Source of the DNA: GCA-016699975 sp964515255 | GTDB taxonomy: Bacteria > Patescibacteriota > Minisyncoccia > Moranbacterales > UBA1568 | DNA: 5,802 nt | Assembly (NCBI GenBank): GCA_964515255.1 | Contig: CAZETL010000049.1 | Span: forward strand, 1-5,802 | Direction of reading: 5' to 3' | Made by a program: the position numbers and the translations under genes | The notes under the pieces: generated by a model | What the model was told of the DNA's origin: nothing | The model's input: the letters and a program-made list of their open reading frames with translations, nothing else | The model's database searches: none | In this document: piece by piece, positions 4,267-5,802 of the stretch | Layout of the letters: each line of letters opens with the position of its first letter | How positions within the stretch are numbered: the stretch's first letter is position 1

Positions 4267-5702
4267 ATATTTTTCAAAATGGAAGACTTCTTCCGAAGAA
4301 AGAAAGAGGTAGTCGAAATTATCACAAGAGAAGCCAGGAGACTTTTTACACCGAAAAACGGGAGTGCTATCGTAGAGAACTCGCTTTCTGCGCACCAGCG
4401 AACAATCCACAGGATAGACCGAGAAACAAGAAATGCCGGAAATCCAAGCGCTTCTGCAAAATCCGGTAAAAATGTTCCAGTAACCGCGGAAGTAAAGCCT
4501 AAAAACATGGCTATCGGGACAAGCGGCAATACAAGTAGATTCGCCACAGTCGACAAAACCGGAAGAGCGTGGAAATGAAACAGCACGATAGGGAACGTAA
4601 AAAATTCGGCAGCGAGAGTGGTTGCAAGAATGTCTGAAAACGAAAAAGAAAGCAAGAGAAACGGCGCAAAAGAGAAAATCCCTATCGTCGCCGCGAAAGA
4701 AAGCTGGAATCCGATGTCATATTGAAGGAGCAAGGGATTGAGAATCACCATGGAACTTCCCGCAAGAAGAATGGCATTTATTGGATCAGGAATGCGTCCG
4801 AATCGCACCGAGAGGAGAGCCGCTCCGGTCATAACCGACGCACGAACAGCTGAAGCAGGAAATCCAACAACCGCCGTAAAGAATCCAAGCGCAAAAACAG
4901 ATAACCAAAAAGAAGCAGTCCGAGAGAAACCAGCAAGAACGCAAACGGAGGAGATAAGGACAACTACGAGAGCCACATTATATCCGGACACAGCAACGAT
5001 GTGCGAAACGCCAGCCCGCGAAAAATTATTTTGTATCTCCGGCGGCATTCTTCCCGATCCTCCGACGAGAAGACCGGACACGAGTCCGGATTCAGGAGAC
5101 GGGATGGCGCGATCCACTCCCTCCTCAAAAAAGTCCTGGACCAATCGGATGGATCTTAGGAAAATATCCTTCGATCTTCCTACTATACGGACATTCTTCG
5201 GATATCGACATTCGTACCCAGCCCCGTCTTTTGCAAGAACCATCGAAAAATCAAAATCAGAAAATGCACTTCCAGGGCGGTGAAGTGAACACTGAAGAGA
5301 CACTCTGTCCGCCATTCCAATCTCCGAAAATCCGGGGAATATTCCAAGAACAAGTGTCGTGGGACAATTTCCTCGACATTCAACCGGACGCAATAGGGCT
5401 TGTTTTGAAGAGCCAGAAAAATGCGGTTCTTGAACAACTTCAGCCACCAACATCTCCGAATCCGATTCCGGAACCGAGCGCCAGAACGCCACGCAACTCG
5501 AAGCACGCCACCAGGAACAAAGAAACAGCGACACAAAAAATACCACCCAAAAGATCCGCCTCTGACTCCAAATAACCCCGAGAGAAATTGCGATAGCGAG
5601 AGTCAAAAAGGACAACCAGGTTGTCCACGGAACAAACAGTCCGAGAGAAATACCAAAGAGAACCGAAAGAGCAGAGTAACGAAATATACGAATCGGAAGC
5701 AT
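4263..5702 (-). CDS. comEC: ComEC/Rec2 DNA-uptake channel, membrane portion
   Basis: The 479-residue integral membrane protein is the channel that carries one DNA strand across the cytoplasmic membrane during transformation. Order: two or three N-terminal membrane segments (about 10-64), a soluble OB-fold-like DUF4131 region (about 80-175), then the Competence domain with its hallmark motifs LVSGLLVGG (207-215), GVSHIVAVSGYNVAL (231-245), SAVRASVM (284-291) and DIGFQLSFAATIGI (329-342), and several further membrane helices to the end. The metallo-beta-lactamase domain often fused here is absent and is encoded by the next gene through an ATGA overlap. The ATG at 5702 has no Shine-Dalgarno and lies only 11 nt after a long palindrome. 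Upstream the same frame stays open to a TAG at 5783-5781, but contains no ATG, GTG or TTG. The remaining uptake proteins (ComEA, ComF, pili) are not in this window. Confidence 0.93.
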   Translation of the reverse strand: MLPIRIFRYSALSVLFGISLGLFVPWTTWLSFLTLAIAISLGVIWSQRRIFWVVFFVSLFLCSWWRASSCVAFWRSVPESDSEMLVAEVVQEPHFSGSSKQALLRPVECRGNCPTTLVLGIFPGFSEIGMADRVSLQCSLHRPGSAFSDFDFSMVLAKDGAGYECRYPKNVRIVGRSKDIFLRSIRLVQDFFEEGVDRAIPSPESGLVSGLLVGGSGRMPPEIQNNFSRAGVSHIVAVSGYNVALVVVLISSVCVLAGFSRTASFWLSVFALGFFTAVVGFPASAVRASVMTGAALLSVRFGRIPDPINAILLAGSSMVILNPLLLQYDIGFQLSFAATIGIFSFAPFLLLSFSFSDILATTLAAEFFTFPIVLFHFHALPVLSTVANLLVLPLVPIAMFLGFTSAVTGTFLPDFAEALGFPAFLVSRSILWIVRWCAESEFSTIALPFFGVKSLLASLVIISTTSFFLRKKSSILKNI

Positions 5703-5713
5703 AAAACGAACGA

Positions 5714-5747
5714 GGCGCTCTGCTTTTTGATCAACAAGCAGAGCGCC
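5714..5747 (-). terminator. 34-bp near-perfect palindrome upstream of comEC; terminator or operator
   Basis: A 12-bp perfect stem (5714-5725 with 5736-5747) surrounds a centre that is itself palindromic (TTGATCAA), so the whole 34 bp is a dyad with a single mismatched pair (5726/5735). On the minus strand it is followed by TCGTTCGTTTT and then the comEC ATG. It fits an intrinsic terminator for the gene that ends at 5776, although the T-run is modest. Because no promoter is visible between it and comEC, it may instead limit read-through into comEC, mask its start, or be a protein-binding site. Confidence 0.6.
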
Positions 5748-5775
5748 ACCTGGAAACGCAACAAAGAAATACCTC

Positions 5776-5802
5776 TTACCCTACGGCCTCTTCATCTTTC
5801 TT
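5776..5802 (-). CDS. Possible last codons of an upstream gene (partial)
   Basis: At the right edge one minus-strand frame reads KKDEEAVG and then TAA (5778-5776), 28 nt before the palindrome that looks like its terminator. A charged Lys/Glu tail is typical of a protein end. Eight codons are too few to name it, and the frame choice rests on the stop-then-hairpin layout. Confidence 0.35.
   Translation of the reverse strand, partial: KKDEEAVG

Noticed and set aside
4267..4410. A longer N terminus for the metallo-hydrolase from a GTG at 4410
   Set aside because: The added 48 residues lie inside comEC, match no part of the domain, and would place a polar stretch before the membrane anchor; the ATGA overlap start is far more natural.
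4738..5283. A 181-codon open frame on the plus strand
   Set aside because: It is antisense to comEC; the Arg/Thr/Pro-rich peptide is what the complement of membrane-helix codons gives.

Overview
The window reads as a piece of a metagenomic bacterial contig, most likely from the Candidate Phyla Radiation (Patescibacteria). The evidence is an over-long nucleoside diphosphate kinase with an HASG-type catalytic motif, a ComEC whose membrane half and metallo-beta-lactamase half are separate genes, tight gene packing, and a run of Ns marking a scaffold gap. The identifiable genes all end in ordinary stops (TGA, TAG), so the standard code fits and there is no sign of UGA recoding. The lineage is inferred from gene style only.

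All confident genes are on the minus strand, so transcription runs from right to left. From the right: the last codons of an unknown gene (5776-5802), a near-perfect 34-bp palindrome (5714-5747), comEC membrane half (4263-5702), ComEC-type metallo-beta-lactamase half (3418-4266, ATGA overlap), a DUF1508/YegP-like small protein (3151-3357), a PolB-type 3'-5' exonuclease (2442-3149), a nucleoside-deoxyribosyltransferase-like protein (2004-2396), and ndk (1338-1949) with its own sigma-70-type promoter. Together they suggest uptake of single-stranded DNA, its degradation, and nucleotide salvage and rephosphorylation. This would suit an organism that cannot make its own nucleotides.

Left of ndk the genes are small and unrecognised but carry strong expression signals. 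A 62-aa basic protein (1021-1209) has a GGAGG ribosome binding site and is followed by an intrinsic terminator (963-993). A TTGACA-16-TATATT promoter (929-956) comes directly after. Its predicted start point falls on the A of the ATG of a 36-aa ORF (812-922), which would make that message leaderless. Next are a purine tract with several Shine-Dalgarno-like motifs, a GC-rich terminator hairpin (756-780), and a further unknown gene (726 down to 212) broken by the N gap at 507-516. No promoter is visible between the hairpin and that last gene, so promoter, short ORF, terminator and gene have the layout of a transcription attenuator. A final terminator (103-139) follows the gene.

Bases 1-211 hold hairpins and one open but unassigned plus-strand frame. 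I see no tRNA, rRNA, CRISPR array, insertion sequence or phage gene.
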